The notes under the pieces are model-generated. The model searched no databases, was not told where the DNA came from, and saw only the letters and a list, made by a program, of their open reading frames with translations. DNA of 64,000 nt from Acinetobacter calcoaceticus (GTDB lineage Bacteria; Pseudomonadota; Gammaproteobacteria; Pseudomonadales; Moraxellaceae), in contig NZ_LS999521.1 in NCBI RefSeq assembly GCF_900520355.1, positions 1,240,001 to 1,304,000 of the forward strand. The letters are read 5' to 3'. Shown one piece after another: positions 44,268 to 52,262 of this stretch; position 1 is the first letter of the stretch; every line of letters starts with the position of its first letter. The position numbers and the translations under genes are program-made.

Positions 44268-46094
44268 ATGAGCTCAGAAGCGCATTCAATTAGCTTGGTT
44301 GCTCCCGTGGTTTTATTGGCGGCTGCTGTAATTGCAGTTCCTATTTTTAAACGTATTGGTTTAGGTTCGGTATTAGGTTATTTAATTGCAGGCCTAATTA
44401 TTGGCCCATTCGGTTTTGCTTTTTTTCAAGATTCTGCTGCAATTTTACATATTGCCGAGTTGGGAATTGTGATGTACCTATTTCTGATTGGTTTGGAAAT
44501 GCAACCATCACATTTATGGAGCCTTAGACGCGAAATTTTTGGCCTTGGCACATTACAGATCATCATTTGCGCACTGGCTTTGACTGGCGTCGGACTGTTA
44601 TTTGGTTTTACGTGGCAAGTTGCTTTTATTGGTGCAGCAGGATTTGTATTAACGTCGACTGCTATTGTGATGCAGTTATTGGGCGATCGAGGTGACTTGA
44701 CTCAACCTCGTGGGCAAAAAATTGTAGCCATCTTATTATTTGAAGATTTACTGATTGTACCCTTACTGGCTATTGTCGCTTTTATGGCGCCTAACCATGT
44801 TGTCGAAAGCACATCTGTACGTTTAGAAAATATAGGCATTGGTTTAATCGCAATTGCAGGTCTTATTGCCGCAGGTTATTGGTTACTTAATCCATTATTT
44901 AGACTCTTGGCGGCTGCTAAAGCCCGAGAAGTCATGACTGCTGCCGCATTATTGGTTGTATTGGGTGCGGCGTTGCTCATGCAAGTGAGCGGTTTGTCTA
45001 TGGCGATGGGTGCTTTCTTAGCTGGTGTGCTTTTATCTGAATCGACCTTTAGACATCAAATTGAAGCTGATATTGAACCATTCCGAGGAATCTTGCTGGG
45101 CCTGTTTTTCCTTGGGGTTGGCATGTCCTTGGATTTATCAGTGGTTGCTCAAAACTGGCAGCTCATTGTTAGTGGTGTAGTTGCCCTCATGCTTGCCAAA
45201 GCGCTTATGATTTATATTGTCGCCCGAATAACGAAAAGCCCTCATACTGAAGCGTTGGACCGTGCCTTACTCATGGCTCAAGGCGGAGAGTTTGCCTTTG
45301 TACTTTTCTCTGCCGCGCTAAGTGCCCAAGTTATTGACAATACTATTAAATCTAATCTTACCGCTATTGTTGTGCTTTCAATGGTTTTGACACCAATTGT
45401 CGGTATTATTTTTAAACGGTTTACTCAATTTAAAGCGAATGTTTCATTAGAAAACGTCAATATTGCCGAGGGATTAAGTGGCAGTGTTTTAATGATTGGA
45501 TTTGGGCGCTTTGGACAGGTCACCAGTCAATTATTATTGGCAAGAGGGGTAGATGTCACCATTATTGATAATAATACGGACATGATTCAAAACGCGGAAA
45601 AATTTGGTTTTAAAATTTATTATGGCGATGGCTGCCGCTTAGATATTCTACATGCTTCTGGCGCTGCAACAGCACAAGCGATTGTGGTGTGTGTAGACAG
45701 TAAAGAGACAACCAATAGAATTGTAGAACTCGTCACTCATGAATTTCCTTTAGCGAAATTATTAGTCCGTTCATATGATCGCGAGCACTCACTGCATTTA
45801 GTCAAACAAAAAGTAGACTTTATGATCCGTGAAACGTTTGAATCTGCGATTAAGTTTGGTGGTGTTATTTTACAAGAACTTGGTGTGGATGAAGACGAAG
45901 TAGAAAGAATTACCGAAGAAATTCGAGATCTTGATAATGAGCGCTTTGAAACTGAAATCGCAGCAGATGACGTAAATGCGGGAGTCGGTATGCAATATAC
46001 ACATACGCATCCCCGACCAACAGCGCCATTGATTCGACCAAAACGGGAAGGGCGGATTTTAAATAAAGAAGATGCCTCAGATAACGATTCTTGA
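44268..46094 (+). CDS. CPA2 cation:proton antiporter, KefC-like
   Basis: The 608-residue protein has about 12 membrane helices (1-390) followed by a cytosolic nucleotide-binding RCK/TrkA-N domain (VLMIGFGRFGQVTSQLLLARG near 410). This is the KefB/KefC layout for potassium efflux gated by glutathione conjugates. The KefF/KefG partner is not adjacent. The acidic tail past residue 540 is longer than usual. Substrate ion and gating are inferred from the family. Confidence 0.9.
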   Translation: MSSEAHSISLVAPVVLLAAAVIAVPIFKRIGLGSVLGYLIAGLIIGPFGFAFFQDSAAILHIAELGIVMYLFLIGLEMQPSHLWSLRREIFGLGTLQIIICALALTGVGLLFGFTWQVAFIGAAGFVLTSTAIVMQLLGDRGDLTQPRGQKIVAILLFEDLLIVPLLAIVAFMAPNHVVESTSVRLENIGIGLIAIAGLIAAGYWLLNPLFRLLAAAKAREVMTAAALLVVLGAALLMQVSGLSMAMGAFLAGVLLSESTFRHQIEADIEPFRGILLGLFFLGVGMSLDLSVVAQNWQLIVSGVVALMLAKALMIYIVARITKSPHTEALDRALLMAQGGEFAFVLFSAALSAQVIDNTIKSNLTAIVVLSMVLTPIVGIIFKRFTQFKANVSLENVNIAEGLSGSVLMIGFGRFGQVTSQLLLARGVDVTIIDNNTDMIQNAEKFGFKIYYGDGCRLDILHASGAATAQAIVVCVDSKETTNRIVELVTHEFPLAKLLVRSYDREHSLHLVKQKVDFMIRETFESAIKFGGVILQELGVDEDEVERITEEIRDLDNERFETEIAADDVNAGVGMQYTHTHPRPTAPLIRPKREGRILNKEDASDNDS

Positions 46095-46104
46095 TGCGTA
46101 TAAA

Positions 46105-46143
46105 GTTCTATAAAAGTTCTGTTTAGAAGAACTTTTATAGAAC
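46105..46143. repeat. Perfect 16-bp inverted repeat after the antiporter gene
   Basis: Arms at 46105-46120 and 46128-46143 match perfectly across a 7-base loop. No T run follows, so it is an atypical terminator, an mRNA-stabilising hairpin, or a protein site. Confidence 0.7.
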
Positions 46144-46218
46144 AATAAATCCGATTCGACTACCAATAAACCATCTTAACTGAGTGAGATTAGATTTTTA
46201 GTCACATTATAAGCCCGA

Positions 46219-47052
46219 CTACAAATGCTCTAAAGCTGTGCCTTTAACTGGGTTTCTACGCCAGTAATAAGGTTGCAAAAATCTAAGAAAAAGCTTCCAC
46301 GGCGTGATCCAAGCGATGCGTCGGTTGGTTTTTTTATTTTGAATAATTTGTTTTGCTAAATACGCACAAACAATTTCTGGCGGGTCAATCACAAAGAAAA
46401 ATAACCGTTTCATCTTTTTCCAGTTTTGGATGTTGCCATTGGTCCAAGAAGAAACTAACAGGTCTGTTGCAACCATGCCTGGGCTGAGTGTGCCAGTTAA
46501 AATGGGCGTCGATTTTGTCTCTTTATAAAGCGCTTTACTGAAATAACTTACGGCCCGTTTTGTGGTTGCATAAGGCGTCATGCCTGCACTCCATTCGCCG
46601 TTGCTTCCCCAACCTTCCATATTAAAGATTTGACCATAACCTTGTTTAAGCATTCCCTTTAAGGCCACTTGTGAGCCCAACATCGTGCCTAAAATATTGG
46701 TTGAAACAGCCGCGTTTAACTCTTCTGGCTGAAGGTCAACAAAGTCTTTGGTTGGGTGGCAGCTTCCTGCATTATTCACCCAGACATTCACGTACCCAAA
46801 ATGCTCAATTGCACCATCCCATAGGGTTTGCACATCAGAAATTTGAGTTACATCGCAACACAAGCCAATGAATTTTTCTTTATTGAAATGAGTTTCTAAA
46901 TGAGAAAGAGCCTGCTTAAGATGCTCTGGGTTACGTCCAGCAATGACAACAGAACATCCAAGATCTAAAAAAGCATGGGCAAGGGCTAAACCTATACCTT
47001 TTGTGCTGCCTGTAATGACCACACTGCAAACTTCAGTTTTGGGTAAACTCAT
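46219..47052 (-). CDS. SDR family oxidoreductase
   Basis: The 277-residue NAD(P)-dependent dehydrogenase has the glycine motif TGSTKGIG near residue 15, NNAG in VWVNNAGSC, and the catalytic Tyr-x3-Lys in YATTKRA. It has a basic C-terminal extension with a hydrophobic patch (ITPWKLFLRFLQPYYW) that may attach to membranes. The substrate is unknown. It is convergent with the antiporter gene. Confidence 0.87.
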   Translation of the reverse strand: MSLPKTEVCSVVITGSTKGIGLALAHAFLDLGCSVVIAGRNPEHLKQALSHLETHFNKEKFIGLCCDVTQISDVQTLWDGAIEHFGYVNVWVNNAGSCHPTKDFVDLQPEELNAAVSTNILGTMLGSQVALKGMLKQGYGQIFNMEGWGSNGEWSAGMTPYATTKRAVSYFSKALYKETKSTPILTGTLSPGMVATDLLVSSWTNGNIQNWKKMKRLFFFVIDPPEIVCAYLAKQIIQNKKTNRRIAWITPWKLFLRFLQPYYWRRNPVKGTALEHL

Positions 47053-47102
47053 TGCACTCTCTATATAAAATCTTTAAAAATAGTTACATGAATGGCTGTA
47101 AG

Positions 47103-47480
47103 TTAATTTTGCTCACTTAATAAGATGAGATAGACAATAGATAAACTTATCATCGAAAGATTCATTACGATAGGGTTGTAGGGCAAGATCAGGGTAGAGG
47201 GTATTAAAAAACCAATTAAAAGAAGCAGTCCAAGCAAACCCAAAATACTTAAATAGTGAATATATTTATGCGCAGTAAAGAGAAAACATAAACCAAAAAT
47301 TATTTCGGCTATACCAGTTGTGTGGCCTGCAAGTTTTGCATGTTCTAAAGACAATCCCACCCATTGCCATACAAAAATTTCATCAGAATTAAGAAAAAGA
47401 AATTTAGGAACGAGACCTTGATAAAACCATAAAAGAGCGAGAATAAGGTTTATAAATTTGAAGATATTAATATTTTTCAT
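47103..47480 (-). CDS. DoxX-like membrane protein
   Basis: The 125-residue protein has four hydrophobic helices and the pattern WFYQGLVPKFLF at the first, typical of small DoxX-like proteins. Their function is mostly unknown; some are linked to redox membranes. It ends about 50 bp downstream of the adjacent SDR gene start and is on the same strand. Confidence 0.75.
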   Translation of the reverse strand: MKNINIFKFINLILALLWFYQGLVPKFLFLNSDEIFVWQWVGLSLEHAKLAGHTTGIAEIIFGLCFLFTAHKYIHYLSILGLLGLLLLIGFLIPSTLILPYNPIVMNLSMISLSIVYLILLSEQN

Positions 47481-47664
47481 GAAAAGTACTTTAAGAGTTT
47501 AAAATTTTCTTTAGATTAGGTTTGACCTATTATCTTTAGGTTTATTTATTTGTTCAAGCTATATGGATGAAATCAGCTAACTTAGGACTTTTGATCAATC
47601 TTGATATACTATGAAGTCAAGGAAAATAATTAACACGTAATATATCTAAAATTTAGGGGCAAAA

Positions 47665-48147
47665 ATGAAAAGAAAAAATACAAAGATAGGAGATGTATTT
47701 GCTGTTAAAGTCGATAGTGAGTGTAAAAAATACTTTCAATTAGTAGCTTTGGATTTAACTCAATTAAATAGTGATGTAATTCGAGTGTTTAAAAAAGAAT
47801 ATTCTGAAAATACTCATCTCGATTTATTTGAAATTATTAATGATGAGGTAGATTTCTATGCACATTGTATAACTGTTTTTGGTATTAAATTAGGTTTCTG
47901 GAAAAAAGTTGGGAACATGCCCGACGTTAGAAGTATTGATGTGTTATTTCGTAGTAGCAGCGATAGTCCAAAAACAAAAATATCTAATAATTGGTGGATT
48001 TGGAAAGTTAATGAGCCACAGCAATATGTAGGAAAATTAGAAGGGGAAAACAAATTTGCAGAAATTGGGAGTGTTATACCACCAGATAGTATTATTTATA
48101 GGATAAAAACAGGTAGGTATGATTTCTTATACCCTGAATTTGAATAA
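47665..48147 (+). CDS. Imm26-like immunity protein (orphan)
   Basis: The 160-residue soluble protein opens with KIGDVFAVKVDSECKKYFQL and has later FWKKVGNMPD and WWIWKVNEP segments, which resemble the Imm26 family of polymorphic-toxin immunity proteins. No toxin gene (Rhs, CdiA or similar) is visible on either side, so it is an orphan, probably kept for protection from neighbours. The region is AT-rich, consistent with acquired DNA. The family call is from memory of the pattern. Confidence 0.6.
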   Translation: MKRKNTKIGDVFAVKVDSECKKYFQLVALDLTQLNSDVIRVFKKEYSENTHLDLFEIINDEVDFYAHCITVFGIKLGFWKKVGNMPDVRSIDVLFRSSSDSPKTKISNNWWIWKVNEPQQYVGKLEGENKFAEIGSVIPPDSIIYRIKTGRYDFLYPEFE

Positions 48148-48301
48148 AATTCTCTTAATGTATTCTATTTGAAAGTTTTTTATTTTTAATAATAGATTTT
48201 TTAATTTCCTCAAGATGTCCCTTATTAACATTCAATTGCAATTTATCAAGTTCTAATATGGAACTCTGTTTTTGAGCAAATTAAAATAAAGGATCTTAAA
48301 A

Positions 48302-49393
48302 ATGCTAATCTCAAGCCATAGATTACCGAAGAGTCTTAAGGACAAAGCCAATCAAAAAGTTGCTAAACTTTCAGGGTCATTGTTAGGAGCTGTTACACCA
48401 GAGCGGCAATCGGTATTGCCAAAAGAGTTTGAACTTACTCCTCATACTCTTTATAAACGCTTTGGGAGCACACATTACGGGATCATGGTACCTGACTTAC
48501 CTGAACCATTCCGATACTTATCTTGGGCTTCAGTTTTAGGTTATGTAGGATTTACGATTACAGATACCAACTATCAAATGTCTAAGGATGGAAAAGGGGA
48601 TACAGCTTCGTTAGTGCATGGAACAGCCTTATCGACAACTTCTGAAGCTTACAGAACATATTCAATTAAAGATGATATTAAATTTAGCCAAAATCCTTTT
48701 GCGATTAATTTTGATAATCAAACTATCATGCATGAGCAAGGTGATGGATTCTTACTCATTACTAAAAGAGAAGATTTAGAGCTAGAACTTTATTTAAAGC
48801 CCACAAAAGCTATTTCATGGTTTGCCTATAGTGGCCTGTATAAGCACTTTAGTGTGCTCATGCAATATGAAGGTCATATCAAACAAAAGGGAAATAGTGA
48901 AACCGTTCAAGGACTTTGCACGTTGGAGTCTTGGAAAGCTGTAGCTACCTCAATGCTCAAAAACAAATGGTTAGTTGAGAATATTCAACTTCCTGTAAAA
49001 GTCTTTAGCTATCAAGTTATTAATATTGACCACGAACAGCAGTTATTGCTGGCTTTTATTTGCTATGAAGACCAACCCATTTTGACTTCTGTTTACTATC
49101 GTCATATTGATGGAACATCAATTCAATACAATGGAGATATACTTTTTGAAGTAACGAGTCTTCAACAAGAACCGCAGATTACTCCCGATAATTTTTCAAT
49201 GAATGTACCAAATACTTTTCGCTGGGTTGCTTATCACAAGAATCAAAAGGTTTTAAATATTTCAGCACATGTAGACACTCCATATTGTTTTGGATTGGCT
49301 GCTGGTTTTGTTTCTTCATATGTATGGCAAGGTGAATTCTATGATCAGGCATTGGTTGGCAGAGGTTATCTTGAATATATAGACCGAAGATAA
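48302..49393 (+). CDS. DUF6670-like protein, copy 2
   Basis: The 363-residue paralogue of the protein encoded at 16162-17259. Shared segments in the same order are THYGIMVPDLPEPFRYLSW near 57, VFSYQVINIDHEQQLLL near 235, and GRGYLEYIDR at the C-terminus. Identity looks low outside these. No signal peptide or membrane helix is seen. AGGA precedes the ATG. Function is unknown. Confidence 0.7.
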   Translation: MLISSHRLPKSLKDKANQKVAKLSGSLLGAVTPERQSVLPKEFELTPHTLYKRFGSTHYGIMVPDLPEPFRYLSWASVLGYVGFTITDTNYQMSKDGKGDTASLVHGTALSTTSEAYRTYSIKDDIKFSQNPFAINFDNQTIMHEQGDGFLLITKREDLELELYLKPTKAISWFAYSGLYKHFSVLMQYEGHIKQKGNSETVQGLCTLESWKAVATSMLKNKWLVENIQLPVKVFSYQVINIDHEQQLLLAFICYEDQPILTSVYYRHIDGTSIQYNGDILFEVTSLQQEPQITPDNFSMNVPNTFRWVAYHKNQKVLNISAHVDTPYCFGLAAGFVSSYVWQGEFYDQALVGRGYLEYIDRR

Positions 49394-49537
49394 AATCACT
49401 TTAAAGCTTAATCTTTATCTACGGCTTTAAGCGAATTGGGAAAATATCTGATTTATAAACCCAATTTAACAATAGATTTTAATTATTTATCCTTACTTTT
49501 TAATGATCTATTTTAAAACAGATGTCATTCTGTGTGC

Positions 49538-49566
49538 TTGACTGTAATAGGGTTGAGCACTATCCT
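49538..49566 (+). promoter_or_regulatory. Predicted promoter of the C4-like RNA
   Basis: TTGACT (49538-49543), a 17-bp spacer and TATCCT (49561-49566) would start transcription near 49573, at the base of the first hairpin. Confidence 0.5.
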
Positions 49567-49572
49567 TTGCCT

Positions 49573-49804
49573 GCTGGCCTACATCGCCAGCCGGCTTTGA
49601 CAGGCTGTTTTTCATCTAGGGCACCAAGAAAGTAATTTTTTGGTGACGAACTCGTTCGTCCTGCCTTCGTAGCGGTAGGACGGAGGTGGGACGCCTTGTG
49701 CGTGCCGGTTCCTAGATGACTGGTCTGTCAACCCACCTTCGTTCTGCCACCATAATTATTTGACAGTAATTCGGTAGAACTTCTATTTCATCTAGGAGTC
49801 CGCC
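49573..49804 (+). ncRNA. Structured RNA, C4 antisense-RNA-like regulatory element
   Basis: A GC-rich 232-base stretch in an AT-rich background folds extensively. Visible stems are GCTGGC/GCCAGC (49573-49591), CACCAA/TTGGTG (49622-49645), GACGAA/TTCGTC (49645-49660), a 9-bp stem at 49657-49682, and a 10-bp stem CGGAGGTGGG/CCCACCTTCG (49681-49741). One antisense block, CCTAGATGA (49711-49719) then CTGTCA (49725-49730), is complementary in order to two sense blocks: TGACAG (49598) plus TCATCTAGG (49612), and TGACAG (49761) plus TCATCTAGG (49788). The second covers the ribosome-binding site of the ORF at 49805. This is the layout of the C4 antisense RNA of phages P1, P7 and P4-like elements. That identity is inference; the complementarity is seen directly. 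Confidence 0.6.
49794..49798 (+). promoter_or_regulatory. Shine-Dalgarno inside the antisense target
   Basis: AGGAG lies six bases before the ATG at 49805. Its first three bases are part of the target TCATCTAGG, so pairing with the upstream antisense block would hide it. Confidence 0.7.
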
Positions 49805-49897
49805 ATGCGTACTATTTCTTGTTATTTTTTGGCCTTTGCCAAGCTCTCTCTATCCATACCGCTCAACTGGTCTTTAAAACGGTTTAAACATTTATAG
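49805..49897 (+). CDS. Short ORF under the C4-like switch, possibly Icd/Ash-like
   Basis: A 30-codon ORF (MRTISCYFLAFAKLSLSIPL and on to KRFKHL) has a good AGGAG site. In P1-type elements the gene controlled by C4 RNA is icd, which blocks host cell division, and the Ash/Icd-like families often carry an LAFAK-type segment, so this may be a remnant. It could equally be a short leader peptide. No database check was possible. Confidence 0.45.
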   Translation: MRTISCYFLAFAKLSLSIPLNWSLKRFKHL

Positions 49898-50066
49898 GTT
49901 TAGCCTTTAGATCGTTACGACTAAAAAATCATATCAACAATAAAGCTTGAGATAGGTTAGCGCATCCTTTGTGTGCAGCTTTCGCATGCCTGTTTTTAGC
50001 ACTCATTTTAAGAGTGAAGGCATTTCTATCTCTTTTATATACAACAAAAAATTATCTTTGAGCAGA

Positions 50067-50627
50067 ATGTTTATGCCAAATTTAGAATCTTCATTCAGAG
50101 CATTAAGAGTGCTCCACGCGGCAAGAGACCTATTTAATCAACATGGCTTTCATAAGGTCGGTGTCGACCGAATTATTGCTGAAGCCAGAATTTCAAAATC
50201 CACTTTTTATAATGATTTTCACTCTAAAGAAAAGCTCATCGAGATGAGCCTAACTTTTCAAAAAGATGCATTAAAAGACGAGGTATTTTCAATTATCCAT
50301 TCATATCGTGAACTCATGTTGTTCGATAAGCTCAAGAAAATTTTCTATTTACATGCAGATTTAGAGGGCTTTTACCATTTGCCCTTTAAAGCAATTTTTG
50401 AAATTGAAAAGCTTTATCCAACCGCCTATAAGGTCGTAATTGACTATCGAAATTGGCTCATTGATGAAATTTATAAACTACTTTTAACACTAAAAGTTAC
50501 GGCCTCAATTGAAGATGCTCACCTGTTTTTATTTGTGATTGATGGCGCTATGGTTCAACTTTTAGGAGAAAATCAGCTAGATGACCGAGATAGATTATTA
50601 AACTATTTTTTAACCATGGTTAATTAA
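50067..50627 (+). CDS. TetR family transcriptional regulator
   Basis: The 186-residue regulator has the helix-turn-helix VDRIIAEARISKSTFYNDFHSKE near 30-50 and a helical ligand domain. The ORF is open back to a GTG at 49971, adding 32 residues (starting MCSFRMPVFSTHFK) that do not look like a TetR N-terminus; they may be residual sequence of the phage-like element. Starts at 50067 or 50073 fit the family. A terminator follows. Confidence 0.8.
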   Translation: MFMPNLESSFRALRVLHAARDLFNQHGFHKVGVDRIIAEARISKSTFYNDFHSKEKLIEMSLTFQKDALKDEVFSIIHSYRELMLFDKLKKIFYLHADLEGFYHLPFKAIFEIEKLYPTAYKVVIDYRNWLIDEIYKLLLTLKVTASIEDAHLFLFVIDGAMVQLLGENQLDDRDRLLNYFLTMVN

Positions 50628-50640
50628 GAATCAACAAATG

Positions 50641-50671
50641 AAAAGCTCCTTATTTAAGGCGCTTTTTTATG
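50641..50671 (+). terminator. Terminator after the TetR-type gene
   Basis: The stem AAAAGC-x-CCTT / AAGG-x-GCTTTT (one mismatch) is followed by a T run. Confidence 0.8.
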
Positions 50672-50840
50672 TCTTTTCTCTTATTTATATAATTTAATAA
50701 AGTAAATCGAAAAAATCGTATTTAATTTTCTCTTGAAGAAATGAGATTAGTTTGGCACATTGCTAAGAAGTAGAATTCTATGCAAGCGTTGTAGCAAGCA
50801 GTTCTGACACAGTAAAAATTATAAATTTCAGAGTATAACT

Positions 50841-51449
50841 ATGCGGCTTAATGAATTAGCAGGTTGTGAGGAGTGCGATACAGTCTATCGTAGAACCCCG
50901 CTTGCTTATGGAAAAAGAGCTTATTGCGTATGCTGCGGTGCTGAACTCTATCGGCACACCAAACCTTTTTCAACATTGTTAGCTTTGATTTTAACTGCCT
51001 TAATCGTATTTATTATTGCCAATAGCTTTCCTATCGTAAAAATTGAATTACAGGGAAATACCTCTGAAACCACCTTACTTGGTGCGGTGTGGGTGATGTT
51101 TCATTATGATCGGGCTTTCGTGGGCTTACTCATCTTAATCACTACTTTTATTGTGCCGCTTTCTTATCTTTTGTTACTTACCTATGTGTTGGGTACAGTG
51201 AGTGTATTGAAGAAAAGGCCAACGTTTTTGGTGATGGCATTGCGCACACTTTTTTTTATGAGAGTGTGGGGAATGGTTGAGGTGTTCTTAATCGGAATTT
51301 TGGTCACACTTGTAAAGTTAGTGGGAATGGTATTGGTGATTCCCGAGATTGCTTTGTGGGCATTCGCAGTCTTAAGCATATTGTTGGTCTATATTACTTC
51401 GATGAAGGTGAGTGATATATGGAACGAAATTGATAGGTCACTGCCATGA
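50841..51449 (+). CDS. pqiA: PqiA family protein, first half
   Basis: The 202-residue inner-membrane protein has an N-terminal zinc-ribbon-like pair (CEECD and CVCC) and four membrane helices. It corresponds to one half of E. coli PqiA, which has two such halves in one chain. PqiA anchors the PqiB needle thought to move lipids between membranes. The gene overlaps the next by 4 bp. Confidence 0.9.
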   Translation: MRLNELAGCEECDTVYRRTPLAYGKRAYCVCCGAELYRHTKPFSTLLALILTALIVFIIANSFPIVKIELQGNTSETTLLGAVWVMFHYDRAFVGLLILITTFIVPLSYLLLLTYVLGTVSVLKKRPTFLVMALRTLFFMRVWGMVEVFLIGILVTLVKLVGMVLVIPEIALWAFAVLSILLVYITSMKVSDIWNEIDRSLP

Positions 51450-52255
51450 AAACAATAAAAAATGTGACCCAAGCAAAAAGTCCGCAACACGGATCGGTAC
51501 TTAAGCCGTATCCACGAGCCAAAGATCTCTCATTAATTGTGTGCCATTGCTGTGGGGTCGTAAATTCTGCTCAAAATGAAAAAAGACGACGAAATAAAAG
51601 CCATCAAGTTTTACGTTGTATTCGGTGTAATAGCGTGCTGCATTCACGTAAACCAGCGAGTTTAAACCGAACCTTTGCTTTGGTAGTGGCTGCAACCATC
51701 CTTTATATTCCAGCCAATGTACTTCCAATGACGGTGACTGACTCACTTTTAGGTAGTCAGCAAGATACGATCATGAGTGGGGTAATTTACTTTTGGCAAA
51801 GTGGAGACTATTTGGTTTCAGTGGTCATTTTCATGGCTAGTATTTTTATTCCAATGTTAAAGCTACTGATTTTGTATTTTTTATTATTTGCGGTATATCT
51901 ACAGAAATCGGCAGGTTGGAAATTTTTACCCGAGCAATGCGTTAAATTATATCGAATTGTCGAGTTTATCGGACGCTGGTCAATGATTGATGTTTTTGTG
52001 GTGGCACTTTTAACAGCCCTCATTCAGATTCAATCGCTGGCTACAATTTTAGCTGGGCCGGGTTCGATTGCTTTTGGTGCGGTTGTGGTGTTAACCATGT
52101 TCGCATCTTTAAGTTTTGACCCACGTATTATTTGGGATAACTTCTACACATCTCAGAATACAAACAAACCGTCTTCTGTTGCTTCTGAAAAAACAACAAT
52201 TATTCAGGCAGAACATCCGCCGTTGAATAATGATTCTATTAATCCCAGTCAATAA
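51446..52255 (+). CDS. PqiA family protein, second half
   Basis: The 269-residue counterpart of the previous gene has the zinc-ribbon cysteines CHCCG and CIRCN near the N-terminus, then four membrane helices. The two together reproduce the two-domain PqiA. The C-terminal tail (residues 230-269) is hydrophilic and unusual. Start overlaps the previous stop by four bases. Confidence 0.88.
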   Translation: MKTIKNVTQAKSPQHGSVLKPYPRAKDLSLIVCHCCGVVNSAQNEKRRRNKSHQVLRCIRCNSVLHSRKPASLNRTFALVVAATILYIPANVLPMTVTDSLLGSQQDTIMSGVIYFWQSGDYLVSVVIFMASIFIPMLKLLILYFLLFAVYLQKSAGWKFLPEQCVKLYRIVEFIGRWSMIDVFVVALLTALIQIQSLATILAGPGSIAFGAVVVLTMFASLSFDPRIIWDNFYTSQNTNKPSSVASEKTTIIQAEHPPLNNDSINPSQ

Positions 52256-52262
52256 AAGAACA

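Noticed and set aside
49573..49804. GC-rich stretch as a CRISPR array
   Set aside because: Only two copies of a 9-base motif at uneven spacing, in an antisense relation with a third block; no regular repeat-spacer pattern.
49540..49900. GC-rich stretch as an insertion sequence or MITE
   Set aside because: No terminal inverted repeats, target duplication or transposase remnant could be found; the internal sense/antisense layout fits a regulatory RNA better.
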